This document shows, in pieces, positions 35,515 through 45,996 of a DNA stretch of 53,691 bases. Location of the stretch: assembly GCA_947168525.1 (NCBI GenBank), contig CAMVMG010000013.1:1-53691 (forward strand), in the 5' to 3' direction. The position numbers and the translations under genes are program-made. Each line of letters begins with the position of its first letter. Positions within the stretch are counted from its first letter, which is position 1. The notes beneath the pieces are model-generated. The model worked only from the letters and a program-made list of their open reading frames with translations, was not told the origin of the DNA and searched no databases. The DNA is from an uncultured Bacteroidales bacterium. Its GTDB lineage: Bacteria; Bacteroidota; Bacteroidia; Bacteroidales; UBA932.

Positions 35515-38500
35515 GCTCCGGGGTTCTCCCCGTTTCTTCCGCCTCCCTGGAGGCTTTTCATGAAGGCCGACGGAGAGATGTTGAACTGCTTCTGGAAGCA
35601 GGTGGCAAAGTAGGAGGGCGACGAGAAGCCTGTCTGGTAGGCCACTTCGCTGATCCGGTATTTTCGGGTAGAGAGCAGCTCCGCCGCCTTCTTGAGGCGG
35701 CACACGCGGATGTACTCGTTGATGTTCAGGCCCGTATTGGCCGTCACCTTCCTGTACAGCGTAGATTTGCTGGTTCCCATCTCCGTAGTGAGGGTTTCAA
35801 TATTCAGATCGGTATCGGAGAGGTACGACATGATGGTTTCGTGAAGCTTGTCCATGAATTCACGGTCGGCCTCTCCGGTTACTACTGAGCTGAAGTGCGA
35901 CAGCGGCGAGCTCACGAACTGCCGGTTGGCAATTTCCCGGTTCTTGAACAGGTTGGCGATATTGGCGTGCAGGAGTTCGATGGAGAAAGGTTTCTCGATG
36001 TAGCCGTCAGCCCCGGCTTCCAGCGTCTCGATCCGGGTTTCCATGCCCACGGCTGCCGTGAGCAGGATCACGGGAATATGGCTGTAGGCCGAAGTGGACT
36101 TGATGCGGTTGCACAGTTCGCAGCCATCCATCTCCGGCATCATGATGTCGCTCACCACCAGGTCTATCCGGTGGGCTTCCAGCTGCTTGAGCGCGTCGGC
36201 CCCGTTGGCGGCCAACACCACGTTGTACTGCTCCGAGAGCTCCCGGGCGATATAACCGCGCATCTCCTGGTCGTCTTCTACCACCAGGATTACATAGCGG
36301 TGGTTGTCAAAGCCTTCCACAGCATCCTCCACGGGCTCTGAAACGTTTTCTGCAACCTGGACGGCGGAAATCGGTTTATCCTGATGTACCGGCAGTTCCA
36401 GTACAAAGGAATTCGCATCCTTCACTGCCTTGTCAAGATACAGGTTGCCCTTGTGGAGCCGGGCCAGTTCCAGGGCGAACGGCAGGCCCAGACCGGTGCC
36501 CTTCCCGCCTCCGCGGACCGGCCCTTTCTGGGTAACCTGGTAAAACTTCTCAAAAATCTTGTCCTCGTCGGCCTTCGGAATACGGGGGCCATCGCTGTTT
36601 ACCCGGATACGCACCATCTCCCGCTCCGGAACCTCTTCCAGCCACACTTCCACATGGCCGCCGCCATACTTGATGGCATTGGAGAGCAGGTTGCTCAGGA
36701 TCTTCCCTATCATGTCGGGATCGTAGTCCGCCATCAGGGGCAAATCGCTCACGTGCTGATCCAGGGTAATGTGCTGGTCTTCCGAGACGCCGCGGAACCA
36801 CTTGCAGGAGTTTTTTACCAGCTGGCCAATGTCCTGGTGCTGGAAAGTAGGCGCCACCTCGTTCTTCTCCATCTTGCGGATATCCAGCAGCTGGTTGGTC
36901 AAGTTGAGCAGGCGTTCTGCGTTGCTCTGCATGGTCAGGAGCTCTTCGCGGCTCTTCTCAGGGATGTCGCCCCGGGCGATTATCTTGTCCAGCGGCATCT
37001 TGATCAGGGTGAGCGGCGTGCGGATCTCGTGGGTGATGTTGGTGAAGAAGTTGATCTTGGCGTCGTAAATCTCTTTCTGTATCTCAGCCTCCCGTTTCTC
37101 GGACTGGTGCTGCATTTTCACTTCCCGGTAACGCCGCCACAGGAACCACAGCAGGACAATCAGGCCCCAGCCCAGAAGCACATACAGGCCGATGGCCCAG
37201 ACCGACCGCCAGAACGGCGGGACGATGTATATTTCCAGCTCCCGGGTGGGCGAATTGCCCGCACCCATGAGCCTTACCTGGAAGTTGTACTTGCCCGGTT
37301 GCAGGGCGGCATAGGAAATCTCTCCGCGCGTGGTGTAATTGACTACCTGGTTGTGGCGGCTACGAAGTTTGGTCTCGTACAGCCTGGTGCGGGAAGAGCC
37401 GAAGTCCGTAGCCGAGAAGTAAAGGTTGAGGGAAGACAGGCCCGCGAATGGAATCCGGATTTTCTCGCTGCGGAACACGGATTTACCCTCTTCCTTCACG
37501 GTGACGGTACCGTCCCCGCGGGTGGTCTGGATATCCGTGATATGCACCCGTTCGTTGATCTGGTGGGGGTTTCCGGAAGGCGAGAAGGAGAGCAGGCCGT
37601 CGTTGGTGCCGAAGAAAATCCGGCCGCTGGGAGAGAGCAGGGCCGACCCATAGGCAAACTGGTTGGCCACACCGCCGTTCTGAATCATGAATACTTCCCG
37701 GATGCCCAGCAGTTCCGAGTCCAGTTTCACGATACCTTGCCCCGAAGAGAACCACAGCACGCGGGCGGGGTCTTCCAGCATGGCGCTCACCACGTTGGAG
37801 GTGAAGCCGTTCTTGCGGGTGAGGTTCCGGAAATGGAAGGTGTTGGCATGAAGTTCGTCCAGGCCCACGAAGAACACACCGCCACCTTCCGAGCATACCC
37901 AGATGCGGCCGGTGCTGTCTTCGGAGATATTCGTGATGTAGTCGGACGTAAGCCCGAACTGGGTGTCCTTGGTGGTTACCCGCTGCACCTTGTCGTCCTT
38001 GATCAGCCACAGGCCGTTTCCGTAGGTACCCACCCACAGCCAATGGTCGCTGTCTTCGCAGAGGGTCTGGACGAATCCGTGGGTGCACACGGTATCCGGC
38101 ACAAAGGTGTCTGCGACCGAATCATAATGGAACAGGCCGTCCGTGGTGCCCAGCAGCATTTCGCCCTGCGAAGTCCGGTACAGTAGCACGGCCTGCACGT
38201 CTGGAAGATAATGCTTCTTCACTTTACCTGTGGCCTCGTCCAGCAGGAATACACCGTCGCCGAAAGTGGCCACCCAGAGGTTATCCCCTTCCGGGAGCAC
38301 GCTGTGCACGTTCACCCGGCCTCCGGCGGGGGTACGGAACGAGAGGTCCCGCACGCTACCGTCCGACAGATTCAGGCAGTTGAGCCCGCCGTCCTCGGTT
38401 CCCACCAGCAGGCTATGGTCATCGGCCATGGCCAGCGCCTTTACCATGTTCCCGCTCAGGGACCCGCCGCTACTCTTGCTGGTGAAACGCTCTACAAGGC

Positions 38501-39458
38501 CTCCGCTCTGGTGGATGCACAGGCCGTTATAGAAAAGGCCCACCCACACATTCTCCTGCTTGTCCTGGAACATCACCCACACGTCTTCTCCGGGAAGGCT
38601 GTAGGCATCTTCCTCCGAAGGGACCAGGTAACGGCGCTCATCCCCGTCGAACACGACGATGCCGTTATCGGTCCCCACCCATATACTCCCGTCCGGACGC
38701 AGGATGATGGAACGCACCTCCATCCTGCCCGTTTCAAGATATGGTTCCACCGCTCCGGTAAGGATATTTGCGCGGTACACCCATCCGTTGGGCCCGGTGA
38801 AGAGCATGTGGCCATGGAAGTCCGGACGGATGTCCCAGATGGAGCTGACAGGCGCGGCCGGAGATTTCCAGATCCTCTCAAAGCGGTCTTCCTGGGGAAA
38901 AAAGCGGTAGAGGTCTCCCTCACGGGAGAGGAACCACATCTGGCCGTTCTCGTCGGCCTCCAGGGTCATACTGTGGAAAGGGATCTTCCCTTCATAAGAG
39001 GTAAGTTCCTGGCTACGAGGGTCCCAGCAGTAGATTTCCTCGGCGGCGAACCACACCCGGCCGGCGCGGTCCAGGGCCATGCGGGCACCCCGCATGGAGC
39101 CATCTTTGATCTGATGGACGGTGCAGGTTTCTCCGGTTTCCAGATTGTGGTAACCGAAGCCTTTGTTGGTGACAAACCACAGCCGGCGGTCATTGTCTTC
39201 CAGCAGGGAGAAGGAAAGGCCTCCGAGAATGTCGCAGGATTCATCTTCCAGGGCCTTGAAACGCTGGCCGTCGTACATGCTGATCCCCTCACGCGTAGAG
39301 AGCCAGAGAAAGCCGTAACTATCTTGGATACAAGCTCGTATAGAGTTGTCCTGCAGGCCGAAATCGGAATTCAGGCGAATAAAACGAGTCTCTTCCCCGG
39401 CCGCCTTCCCAAGGCAGCCCAATACTGCGACCAACAGGACAGAAATGAGTTTTTTCAT
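35511..39458 (-). CDS. Hybrid two-component system sensor/regulator (HTCS)
   Basis: 1315 aa in one chain: signal peptide (1-21), two Reg_prop beta-propellers (about 30-660, repeats such as GRVWFAAEE and GSIWVGTDNGIVVF), Y_Y_Y domain (about 672-730), one membrane segment (about 753-776), HisKA with His810 in ITHEIRTPLTLIK, HATPase with LSNLLSNAIKYGG (~926), receiver with Asp1104 in VVSDIMMPEMDG, and an AraC-type helix-turn-helix (about 1219-1300). Such proteins sense oligosaccharides in the periplasm and switch on the neighbouring SusC/D locus. It is divergent from susC, with a 235-base gap that should hold the binding sites. All catalytic residues are in place. Confidence 0.96.
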   Translation of the reverse strand: MKKLISVLLVAVLGCLGKAAGEETRFIRLNSDFGLQDNSIRACIQDSYGFLWLSTREGISMYDGQRFKALEDESCDILGGLSFSLLEDNDRRLWFVTNKGFGYHNLETGETCTVHQIKDGSMRGARMALDRAGRVWFAAEEIYCWDPRSQELTSYEGKIPFHSMTLEADENGQMWFLSREGDLYRFFPQEDRFERIWKSPAAPVSSIWDIRPDFHGHMLFTGPNGWVYRANILTGAVEPYLETGRMEVRSIILRPDGSIWVGTDNGIVVFDGDERRYLVPSEEDAYSLPGEDVWVMFQDKQENVWVGLFYNGLCIHQSGGLVERFTSKSSGGSLSGNMVKALAMADDHSLLVGTEDGGLNCLNLSDGSVRDLSFRTPAGGRVNVHSVLPEGDNLWVATFGDGVFLLDEATGKVKKHYLPDVQAVLLYRTSQGEMLLGTTDGLFHYDSVADTFVPDTVCTHGFVQTLCEDSDHWLWVGTYGNGLWLIKDDKVQRVTTKDTQFGLTSDYITNISEDSTGRIWVCSEGGGVFFVGLDELHANTFHFRNLTRKNGFTSNVVSAMLEDPARVLWFSSGQGIVKLDSELLGIREVFMIQNGGVANQFAYGSALLSPSGRIFFGTNDGLLSFSPSGNPHQINERVHITDIQTTRGDGTVTVKEEGKSVFRSEKIRIPFAGLSSLNLYFSATDFGSSRTRLYETKLRSRHNQVVNYTTRGEISYAALQPGKYNFQVRLMGAGNSPTRELEIYIVPPFWRSVWAIGLYVLLGWGLIVLLWFLWRRYREVKMQHQSEKREAEIQKEIYDAKINFFTNITHEIRTPLTLIKMPLDKIIARGDIPEKSREELLTMQSNAERLLNLTNQLLDIRKMEKNEVAPTFQHQDIGQLVKNSCKWFRGVSEDQHITLDQHVSDLPLMADYDPDMIGKILSNLLSNAIKYGGGHVEVWLEEVPEREMVRIRVNSDGPRIPKADEDKIFEKFYQVTQKGPVRGGGKGTGLGLPFALELARLHKGNLYLDKAVKDANSFVLELPVHQDKPISAVQVAENVSEPVEDAVEGFDNHRYVILVVEDDQEMRGYIARELSEQYNVVLAANGADALKQLEAHRIDLVVSDIMMPEMDGCELCNRIKSTSAYSHIPVILLTAAVGMETRIETLEAGADGYIEKPFSIELLHANIANLFKNREIANRQFVSSPLSHFSSVVTGEADREFMDKLHETIMSYLSDTDLNIETLTTEMGTSKSTLYRKVTANTGLNINEYIRVCRLKKAAELLSTRKYRISEVAYQTGFSSPSYFATCFQKQFNISPSAFMKSLQGGGRNGENPGA

Positions 39459-39613
39459 ATGATCATTGATTTCAGCCGCAAGTTAGCAAAAAGAAGTATT
39501 AAAAAACAGTCAATCCCTTTCAAAATTTAATCATTTTAAAAATAAAGCCGGACAAAGGTCAAAACTTATCACAATTCGACCGAGAAATTAAAGATTTTCC
39601 CTTTATATAGGAG

Positions 39614-39621
39614 TAAATTCG
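39614..39621 (+). promoter_or_regulatory. -7-like element for the SusC/D operon
   Basis: TAAATTCG differs from TAnnTTTG by one base and lies 73 bases before ATG 39694. A weak promoter needing activator binding would fit HTCS control. The rest of 39459-39693 is AT-rich without other clear signals. Confidence 0.35.
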
Positions 39622-39693
39622 CCGACAGACCGGAAACAGCCCACCACAAACAAGGAATACCAATACTTAATTACTAACCAATATTTTAAGCGT

Positions 39694-42600
39694 ATGACAA
39701 AACGTTATCTGACAAAGGTGATGGCTGCCGCAATGGTATTTGTGGCAACCCTCCTGGGCGCAGGTGTATCCTATGCCCAGAACCGCGCCATCCGGGGTAC
39801 GGTTGTCGACGAAGCCGGCCAGCCCGTGATCGGTGCGGCCGTGACGGTTGTCGGCAATACCCGCATCGGTACCGCCACCGACATCAATGGTGCATTCAGT
39901 CTGAATGTCCCGCAGGGAGCTACCTGCTCGGTAGAAAGCATTGGGTATGTGACCCAGACTTTCGCCGTGGGCAACCAGACTACCTTCAACATTGTCCTGG
40001 CAGAGGACAACGAAATGATTGAAGAGACCGTGGTGATCGGTTACGGTGTGCAGCGCAAGAGCGACCTCACCGGTGCCGTAGCTTCCGTCCGTTCGGAAGA
40101 CCTTAAGAACCAATCCACGTCCGATGCAGCAGCTGCCCTCCAGGGCAAGGTATCCGGCGTGCACATCATCACTTCCGGTTCCCCTGGCGATGGCGCTGAC
40201 ATCCGTGTCCGTGGTTATTCCTCCAACGGCGGAAATATCAGCCCTCTATACATCGTCGACGGCCTGCAGGTCAGCAGCATCCAGTACCTGGATCCTTCCA
40301 TGATTGAGTCCATCGAAGTCTTGAAGGATGCCGCCTCCGCCGCCATTTATGGTGCACAGGCCGGTAACGGTGTGGTGCTTGTAACCACCAAGAGTGGTCA
40401 GGATGGCCACTCCTCGGTGAGCTACACCGGCCGCGCCACCCTGCAGAACTTTACCCGCCGTCCGATGATGGACCGTGCCGGGATGCTCAAATATCTTGCC
40501 CTCGAATACCCGGATCCCGAGGGACCGTCGGCAAGCGGCCTGTCCTCGTATGTCGACAACAACCTCAAGGACTTTGACTACAAGCACCCGCTCTACCCGA
40601 ACGGCGTGATCGACCAGGACTGGATCTCGGCCTACATCGAGCCCACCTGGAGCCAGCAGCACAGCATCAGCTTCTCCGGCGGCAACAAGAACGGCCACTT
40701 CTTCACCTCCCTCAACTACGTGCACAACAACGGTGTCGTGCGCGGCGACAAGGATGTCTATAACCGTCTGACCGCCCAGGTCAACGCGGACTACATGCTC
40801 TTCAAGTGGCTGCAGGTAGGGACCAACACCTCCTTTGAGAAATGGAGCACCAAGAGCGTCTCGCAGCGTGGCTACTCCTCCTCCTTCGAGTCGATGTTGC
40901 TGATGGACCCGACAACCCCGGTCTATTGGACCACGATCGACGAGATGTCCAAGGATGTCCGCAATGCCTATGACAACGTCCAGGCCGGTGTCGGCCGTCC
41001 GTACCGCTTCTTCCGTGACGAGAACGGCTGGTTTGCCAACACGAAGTATTCCGACGCTGAGGGAAGTCCGCTCGCCAAGCGTGATGCAACCGACGGTTCC
41101 AACGGCGGTATCAACATCAATGGTACTCTCTTTGCGAACCTGATGCCGGTCAAGGGCCTGACTATCACCTCCCGCTTCGGCTTCCGCATCAACCAGAGTG
41201 TTCAGCACAGCTATACCGCTCCCTACTACATCGGCCCCCGTGGTTCCCAGGACAATTACTCCATCTCCGCTAATTCAAGAACCGGTTTCTACTATCAGTG
41301 GGAAAACTTCGCCAACTACCAAGTGACGTTTGCCCAGAAGCATGACATCACCGCCATGGTCGGTATGTCCTACCGCGAGAGCAACAACGACAATGTTTCC
41401 GCCAGTGCCTCCGGCGCTGACATCCTGTCCGCTTACGAGCCGCAGTTCCAATATCTGGACTATGTGAAGGGCGACGCTTCCAAGTCCATCGGCAACGCTC
41501 CTTCCAGAAGCGCTTCCCTCGCTTACTTCGGCCGCTTGATCTACAGCTATGACAACCGTTACAGCATCCAGGCCAACTTCCGCGCCGATGCGTTCGACTC
41601 CTCCAAACTGCCGGCGAGCAACCGCTGGGGTTACTTCCCGTCTTTCTCCGCAGGCTGGACCATCAGCAATGAACCGTTCTTCAAGGACAACGTCAGCCGT
41701 GATATTGTTTCCTTCCTGAAACTTCGTGCATCCTGGGGCCGTAATGGTAACATCTCCGTTTTGAGCGGCTATCCGTACGCCACCACCATTTCGCTGGGTA
41801 ACAACTGGTATCAGTACAGTGTGGATAATATAGGCTCTACCTTTGCATCCTCCCCGGGTGGTCTTCCTAACCCGAATCTCCGCTGGGAGACCTCCGAGCA
41901 GTTAGACTTCGGTCTGGACGCCCGCTTCCTGAATAACCGCCTCACCCTGGGTGTGGACTACTTCAACAAGCAGACCAAAGACTTGCTCTTCCGCGTAACT
42001 GTACCGCCTGAACTGGGCGTAAGTTCCACTACTATCAACGGTGGTAATGTGCTCAACAGCGGTTGGGAATTTGAACTTACCTGGAGAGACCATGTGGGGG
42101 ACTTCAACTACAGCATCAATGCAAACTTCTCAACCCTTCACAACGAGGTTCTCTCACTGCCGGAAGGTACTCCACGCGTAACAAGTACCGATGCCAGCTC
42201 CACCAACTACCAGATTCAGACCGCCTTCGAGCCCGGTTACCCGGTGTGGTACCTCCGCGGCTATGAGTATCTGGGCGTCGCAAAACAGGACGTCATGTAC
42301 ACCGATCCGGAAACGGGTGCATCGAAAGTGATGTTCGCAGCAGGACAGCCCATGTACACGGATGTCAACAACGATGGTGACATCACCTCCGGTGACCTCA
42401 TGTACATCGGCCAGGGCACCCCGAAGTTCACTTACGGTCTGAACATCAACCTGTCCTGGAAGGGCTTTGATTTCGCCATGTACGGTGCCGGCCTGGGCGG
42501 CAATTCCATCCTCCCGGTCATCCACCGCACCGGCTTCAAGAACCACATGAAGGTCTATATGGACAAGTACCAGAACGGAACCTACCCGGATCCTAAGCAG

Positions 42601-42891
42601 ACCGTCGGCAATTACGTTTTCTGGTCCTCTTCTGCCAATATCTTCAAGGGTGACTTCTTCCGCATTAAGCAGTTGCAACTGGGTTATACCCTGCCGGCCA
42701 AGCTCACCCAGAAAGCAGCCATCAGCAACCTTCGCTTCTATGTGTCACTTGACGACTTCTTCACTTTCACCAGCTATCCTGGCCTGGATCCGGAGACGGC
42801 TTCCACGAACAACACCTCCGGCGCAGGACTCGACTGGGGTTCCTACCCGACCATGCAGAAACTCATCCTGGGTGTTAACTTGACATTCTAA
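39694..42891 (+). CDS. SusC-like TonB-dependent outer-membrane transporter
   Basis: 1065 aa. A signal peptide ending near GAGVSYAQ is followed by a carboxypeptidase-D regulatory-like domain (AIRGTVVDEAGQPVIGAAVT), the SusC TonB-box region EETVVIGYGVQ, the plug (RVRGYSSNGGNISPLYIVDG and DAASAAIYGAQAGNGVVLVT) and a beta-barrel ending in NLTF. With the SusD partner 17 bases downstream it binds and imports oligosaccharides. It opens the operon that runs to 52788. The ligand cannot be told from sequence. Confidence 0.97.
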   Translation: MTKRYLTKVMAAAMVFVATLLGAGVSYAQNRAIRGTVVDEAGQPVIGAAVTVVGNTRIGTATDINGAFSLNVPQGATCSVESIGYVTQTFAVGNQTTFNIVLAEDNEMIEETVVIGYGVQRKSDLTGAVASVRSEDLKNQSTSDAAAALQGKVSGVHIITSGSPGDGADIRVRGYSSNGGNISPLYIVDGLQVSSIQYLDPSMIESIEVLKDAASAAIYGAQAGNGVVLVTTKSGQDGHSSVSYTGRATLQNFTRRPMMDRAGMLKYLALEYPDPEGPSASGLSSYVDNNLKDFDYKHPLYPNGVIDQDWISAYIEPTWSQQHSISFSGGNKNGHFFTSLNYVHNNGVVRGDKDVYNRLTAQVNADYMLFKWLQVGTNTSFEKWSTKSVSQRGYSSSFESMLLMDPTTPVYWTTIDEMSKDVRNAYDNVQAGVGRPYRFFRDENGWFANTKYSDAEGSPLAKRDATDGSNGGININGTLFANLMPVKGLTITSRFGFRINQSVQHSYTAPYYIGPRGSQDNYSISANSRTGFYYQWENFANYQVTFAQKHDITAMVGMSYRESNNDNVSASASGADILSAYEPQFQYLDYVKGDASKSIGNAPSRSASLAYFGRLIYSYDNRYSIQANFRADAFDSSKLPASNRWGYFPSFSAGWTISNEPFFKDNVSRDIVSFLKLRASWGRNGNISVLSGYPYATTISLGNNWYQYSVDNIGSTFASSPGGLPNPNLRWETSEQLDFGLDARFLNNRLTLGVDYFNKQTKDLLFRVTVPPELGVSSTTINGGNVLNSGWEFELTWRDHVGDFNYSINANFSTLHNEVLSLPEGTPRVTSTDASSTNYQIQTAFEPGYPVWYLRGYEYLGVAKQDVMYTDPETGASKVMFAAGQPMYTDVNNDGDITSGDLMYIGQGTPKFTYGLNINLSWKGFDFAMYGAGLGGNSILPVIHRTGFKNHMKVYMDKYQNGTYPDPKQTVGNYVFWSSSANIFKGDFFRIKQLQLGYTLPAKLTQKAAISNLRFYVSLDDFFTFTSYPGLDPETASTNNTSGAGLDWGSYPTMQKLILGVNLTF

Positions 42892-42907
42892 TTAAGGCTT
42901 TACGAAT

Positions 42908-44689
42908 ATGAAAAAGATTATCATCCCCATACTTTTAGGGCTTGCTCTCACGGCAGTTTCCTGCCAGCAGATGCTTGAGATCCCCCAGAAGGGTGTCGTC
43001 GCTTACAGCGATTTCTACGCATCGGACGAAGACGCCGAGGCCGCTCTGGCCGATATGTATGCCAACTACCTTCAGAATGTAGCTGCTACGGAAGGTATCG
43101 ACAATCCGGAGCAGGTGTTGCTCAACTATTCCTCCGATGACATCCTTGCGGCTGGCGGCCATGCTGACGACCACGACGGCTTCCGTGTCTTCTGCGAGTT
43201 CCGTTATGACGACTCCAACGGTACGCTCAAGAATTGCTATCAGCGTTACTACTATTCCATCTATCACGCCAACCTGGTCATCTCCAACTTCACCAACGAG
43301 AACCGCAATGGCGATGAGCCGAAGTGGACAAGCAACTTCACCAAACAGGCGGTAGCCGAGGCCCGCGTTATGCGCGCCTACCTCCACATGATGACCGCCC
43401 TGATCTGGAACTGCCCTCCCCTGATGGATCGGCTTTATGACGCAGATGAGCTCCCGACCAATGCCGAAAGCCAGAGCCAGATTCTCGAATGGGTCATCTC
43501 CGAGTGCGAGAAGGCCATCTCTTCCGGTGCACTGCCCGACCGGAACGGCCCCTCCGACAAAGACAACACCGCCCGTATGAATGTGGGCTTCGCCCGCTTC
43601 ATCGCCGGCAAGGCCGCCATGTTCAACAATGACCCGGCCACGGCACGAAAGTACCTCGGCGACCTGATCAACTCCGGTGACTATGCCCTGATTCCTTCCG
43701 AGGAGTACTGGACCAACTTCCACGTCTCCGGCGACGGTAATTCCGAGAAGATCTTCGAGCCGAACTTCCTGGAGGATCCTGCCTTCACCAACAACGCCTG
43801 GGGCCCCGGACAGCCGATTATGCGCGGCCGCTGGATGGTCGCCAATGTCTTCTGCTGGCGTACCGACCACCTCGCTTCCCAGCCGAAGGTCCACGACGGA
43901 TTCCAGGGCTGGAACGGCGGTGCCATCGAGACCTCCTTCGCCAAGAAGTTCCTGGAACATGACGGAGATTCCCCCCGTCGTCGTGCCTGCTTCCTCACCG
44001 GGGATGAATGGCTCTATGAGACAGATTGGACCTCCGATCTTAACGACGCTTCGCTCGCCGAAAAGAAGAAAGATAAGAATCGTGGTATCTCTTCTTCCGA
44101 TGGCGTCTTCAGCCATGGCCCTTACTTCGAGTGGAAGCATATGGTCTTCATCAACCCTCCGAAGATCCTCACCGGCGGCAAGGCGTATCCTTCCGACAAC
44201 GTGAGCGGTCTTGGCCCGGCCTCCAACCAGAAGAACTTCAACGTCGCCCGCTATGCGGAGGCCCTCCTCCTCTATGCAGAGGCCTGCATCGGTTCTTCCG
44301 ACGAAGCCAAGGGTCTCGCCGCCCTTCAGGAAGTCCAGAAGCGCTCCGGATCCGGCAAGATCAGCACCAGCCTTACTTTCGAGAATGTAATGGAAGAGAA
44401 GCAGTATGAGATGTGGTTCGAAAGCTGCCGCTTCCTCGACCTCGTTCGCTGGAGCAAGCAGGGCAAAGTGGATCTCAACAAGGTTTTCGCCGGAATCCAT
44501 GAGAATGCGGTCAGCGTTTACGATGCCTTCTTCACCGATGGCGAAGCTGAACACCGTCTCTACACGAAGCCTTGCGCCCTGAAGTTCAACGCCTTCAAGG
44601 TCGGCAAAAACGAGTACTTCCCGTTCCCGCGTGACTTCAAGACCGCCAACCCGAACCTGCACGATGTGCTGGGCTGGGCTTCTGAATAA
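42908..44689 (+). CDS. SusD-like surface glycan-binding lipoprotein
   Basis: 593 aa with lipobox AVSC (Cys19). It has the helical TPR-like SusD fold: early LEIPQKGVVAYSDFYASDED, ARVMRAYLHMMTALIWNCPP in the helical core, and the C-terminal RYAEALLLYAEACIGS and FESCRFLDLVRWSKQG blocks. It sits on the outer surface and closes the SusC barrel as a lid. It pairs with the SusC gene 17 bases upstream. The downstream 136-base gap has two matched hairpins. Confidence 0.97.
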   Translation: MKKIIIPILLGLALTAVSCQQMLEIPQKGVVAYSDFYASDEDAEAALADMYANYLQNVAATEGIDNPEQVLLNYSSDDILAAGGHADDHDGFRVFCEFRYDDSNGTLKNCYQRYYYSIYHANLVISNFTNENRNGDEPKWTSNFTKQAVAEARVMRAYLHMMTALIWNCPPLMDRLYDADELPTNAESQSQILEWVISECEKAISSGALPDRNGPSDKDNTARMNVGFARFIAGKAAMFNNDPATARKYLGDLINSGDYALIPSEEYWTNFHVSGDGNSEKIFEPNFLEDPAFTNNAWGPGQPIMRGRWMVANVFCWRTDHLASQPKVHDGFQGWNGGAIETSFAKKFLEHDGDSPRRRACFLTGDEWLYETDWTSDLNDASLAEKKKDKNRGISSSDGVFSHGPYFEWKHMVFINPPKILTGGKAYPSDNVSGLGPASNQKNFNVARYAEALLLYAEACIGSSDEAKGLAALQEVQKRSGSGKISTSLTFENVMEEKQYEMWFESCRFLDLVRWSKQGKVDLNKVFAGIHENAVSVYDAFFTDGEAEHRLYTKPCALKFNAFKVGKNEYFPFPRDFKTANPNLHDVLGWASE

Positions 44690-44706
44690 TTGATTACCTG
44701 TTTAAT

Positions 44707-44804
44707 AATCCGGGCCGGGGTGATGCCCGACCCGGGTTCCAAAATAGTTTTTGGATTGGTTTGGTTTGATTACGATCCTGCCCGGGGTGATACCCGGACA
44801 GGGT
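44707..44804 (+). other. Two matched hairpins with GTGATR loops after susD
   Basis: Hairpin A (44707-44738) has outer stem CCGGG/CCCGG, a C-A mismatch, inner stem CGGG/CCCG and loop GTGATG. Hairpin B (44775-44804) has CCTG/CAGG, a C-A mismatch, CCGGG/CCCGG and loop GTGATA. Both have the same U-G wobble and A-U pair at the base, and the outer stem changes on both sides together. They could set mRNA stability between SusC/D and the enzyme genes. Confidence 0.5.
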
Positions 44805-44825
44805 CCCAAGAAAAAAGTTCTGACT

Positions 44826-45968
44826 ATGAAAAAGATGCTGCTCTCCCTCGCAGCCGCCCTTCTGGTAGTTGAGGCCGCTGCACAAGATCCCAAGTTTCAC
44901 ATTTTCCTCTGCTTCGGTCAGTCCAACATGGAGGGGAACGCGCGCATCGAATCCATCGACTCCGTGGGCGTGAGCGACCGCTTCCTGAACCTGTCGGCCG
45001 TCAACTTCCCGGACAAGAGCCGGAAGATGGGCAAGTGGTACAAAGCCCTCCCGCCCCTGTGCCGGGAAACCACCGGCCTCACCCCCGTAGATTACTTCGG
45101 CCGCACCCTGCTGGAATACCTGCCCCAGGACCATAAGGTGGGCGTGGTGCACGTGGCCATCGGCGGAATCAGCATCGACGGCTACATGGAAGAGCGCATC
45201 GACGACTATGCCGCCACGGCGGCCGAATGGATGAAGCCCATGCTGGCGGCCTACGGCGGCCATCCCTACAGACGCCTGGTGGAAATGGGAAAGATTGCCA
45301 AGCGCAAGGGCGTGATTTCCGGCATCCTGCTGCACCAGGGAGAGACCAACAACAGCGACCCCGAGTGGACAAAGAATGTGAAAACCGTCTATGAGCGCTT
45401 GCTTAAAGACCTCAACCTGAAGGCCGGGGACGTCCCGCTGCTGGCCGGTGAGGTGGTGGCGGCCGACCGCGGCGGCATCTGCGCCGCGCACAACGTTTCC
45501 ATCGACACCCTGAACCGGGTCATCCCCACCGCCTACGCCATCCCCGCCGACGGCTGCCCGCAGAACTTCGACTTCCTGCACTTTACCGCCGCCGGCTACC
45601 GGGAACTGGGCCGTCGCTACGCCTACAAGATGCTGGACATCTGGGGCATCGGCCATCCGGAGATCCAGGTGCCCAAGACCGAATCCCCGCTGGTGAGCAT
45701 GATGAGCGGCGCCATCACCTTCAACTACTTCGCACCCGATGCACAGAGCGTGCTGGTGTGCAGCCCGTTCCTTTCCGCCCCCGTTCCCATGACCAAGGGT
45801 CGCTACGGCAACTGGACCGTCACCGTGACCCCCGAAAAACGGGAGGCCTATCCCTATTACTTCATCGTGGACGGCGTTCCCACCCCGGACCCTGCCAACG
45901 CAGAGCACTTCGACGCATCCCTGGTGAAGGTGCCTGAGATGCCTGCCTTCGGCCGTAGACGCCCTTGA
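44826..45968 (+). CDS. SGNH/SASA-type carbohydrate acetylesterase
   Basis: 380 aa. The start at 44826 gives a signal peptide (MKKMLLSLAAALLVVEAAA). The catalytic Ser block is FLCFGQSNMEGNA, then GGISIDGYMEE, the Gln-containing LHQGETNNSD, and the Asp/His block DFLHFTAAGYRELG. This is the sialate O-acetylesterase-like (DUF303) fold, which includes acetylxylan esterases of CE6 type. A C-terminal beta domain (about 290-380) follows, similar in flavour to a small E-set module. It probably removes acetyl groups from the glycan in the periplasm. It is the first enzyme after susD, 28 bases before the first GH43 gene. Confidence 0.83.
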   Translation: MKKMLLSLAAALLVVEAAAQDPKFHIFLCFGQSNMEGNARIESIDSVGVSDRFLNLSAVNFPDKSRKMGKWYKALPPLCRETTGLTPVDYFGRTLLEYLPQDHKVGVVHVAIGGISIDGYMEERIDDYAATAAEWMKPMLAAYGGHPYRRLVEMGKIAKRKGVISGILLHQGETNNSDPEWTKNVKTVYERLLKDLNLKAGDVPLLAGEVVAADRGGICAAHNVSIDTLNRVIPTAYAIPADGCPQNFDFLHFTAAGYRELGRRYAYKMLDIWGIGHPEIQVPKTESPLVSMMSGAITFNYFAPDAQSVLVCSPFLSAPVPMTKGRYGNWTVTVTPEKREAYPYYFIVDGVPTPDPANAEHFDASLVKVPEMPAFGRRRP

Positions 45969-45996
45969 GAAACTGAATCTCCCCTTATTTAGCTAT

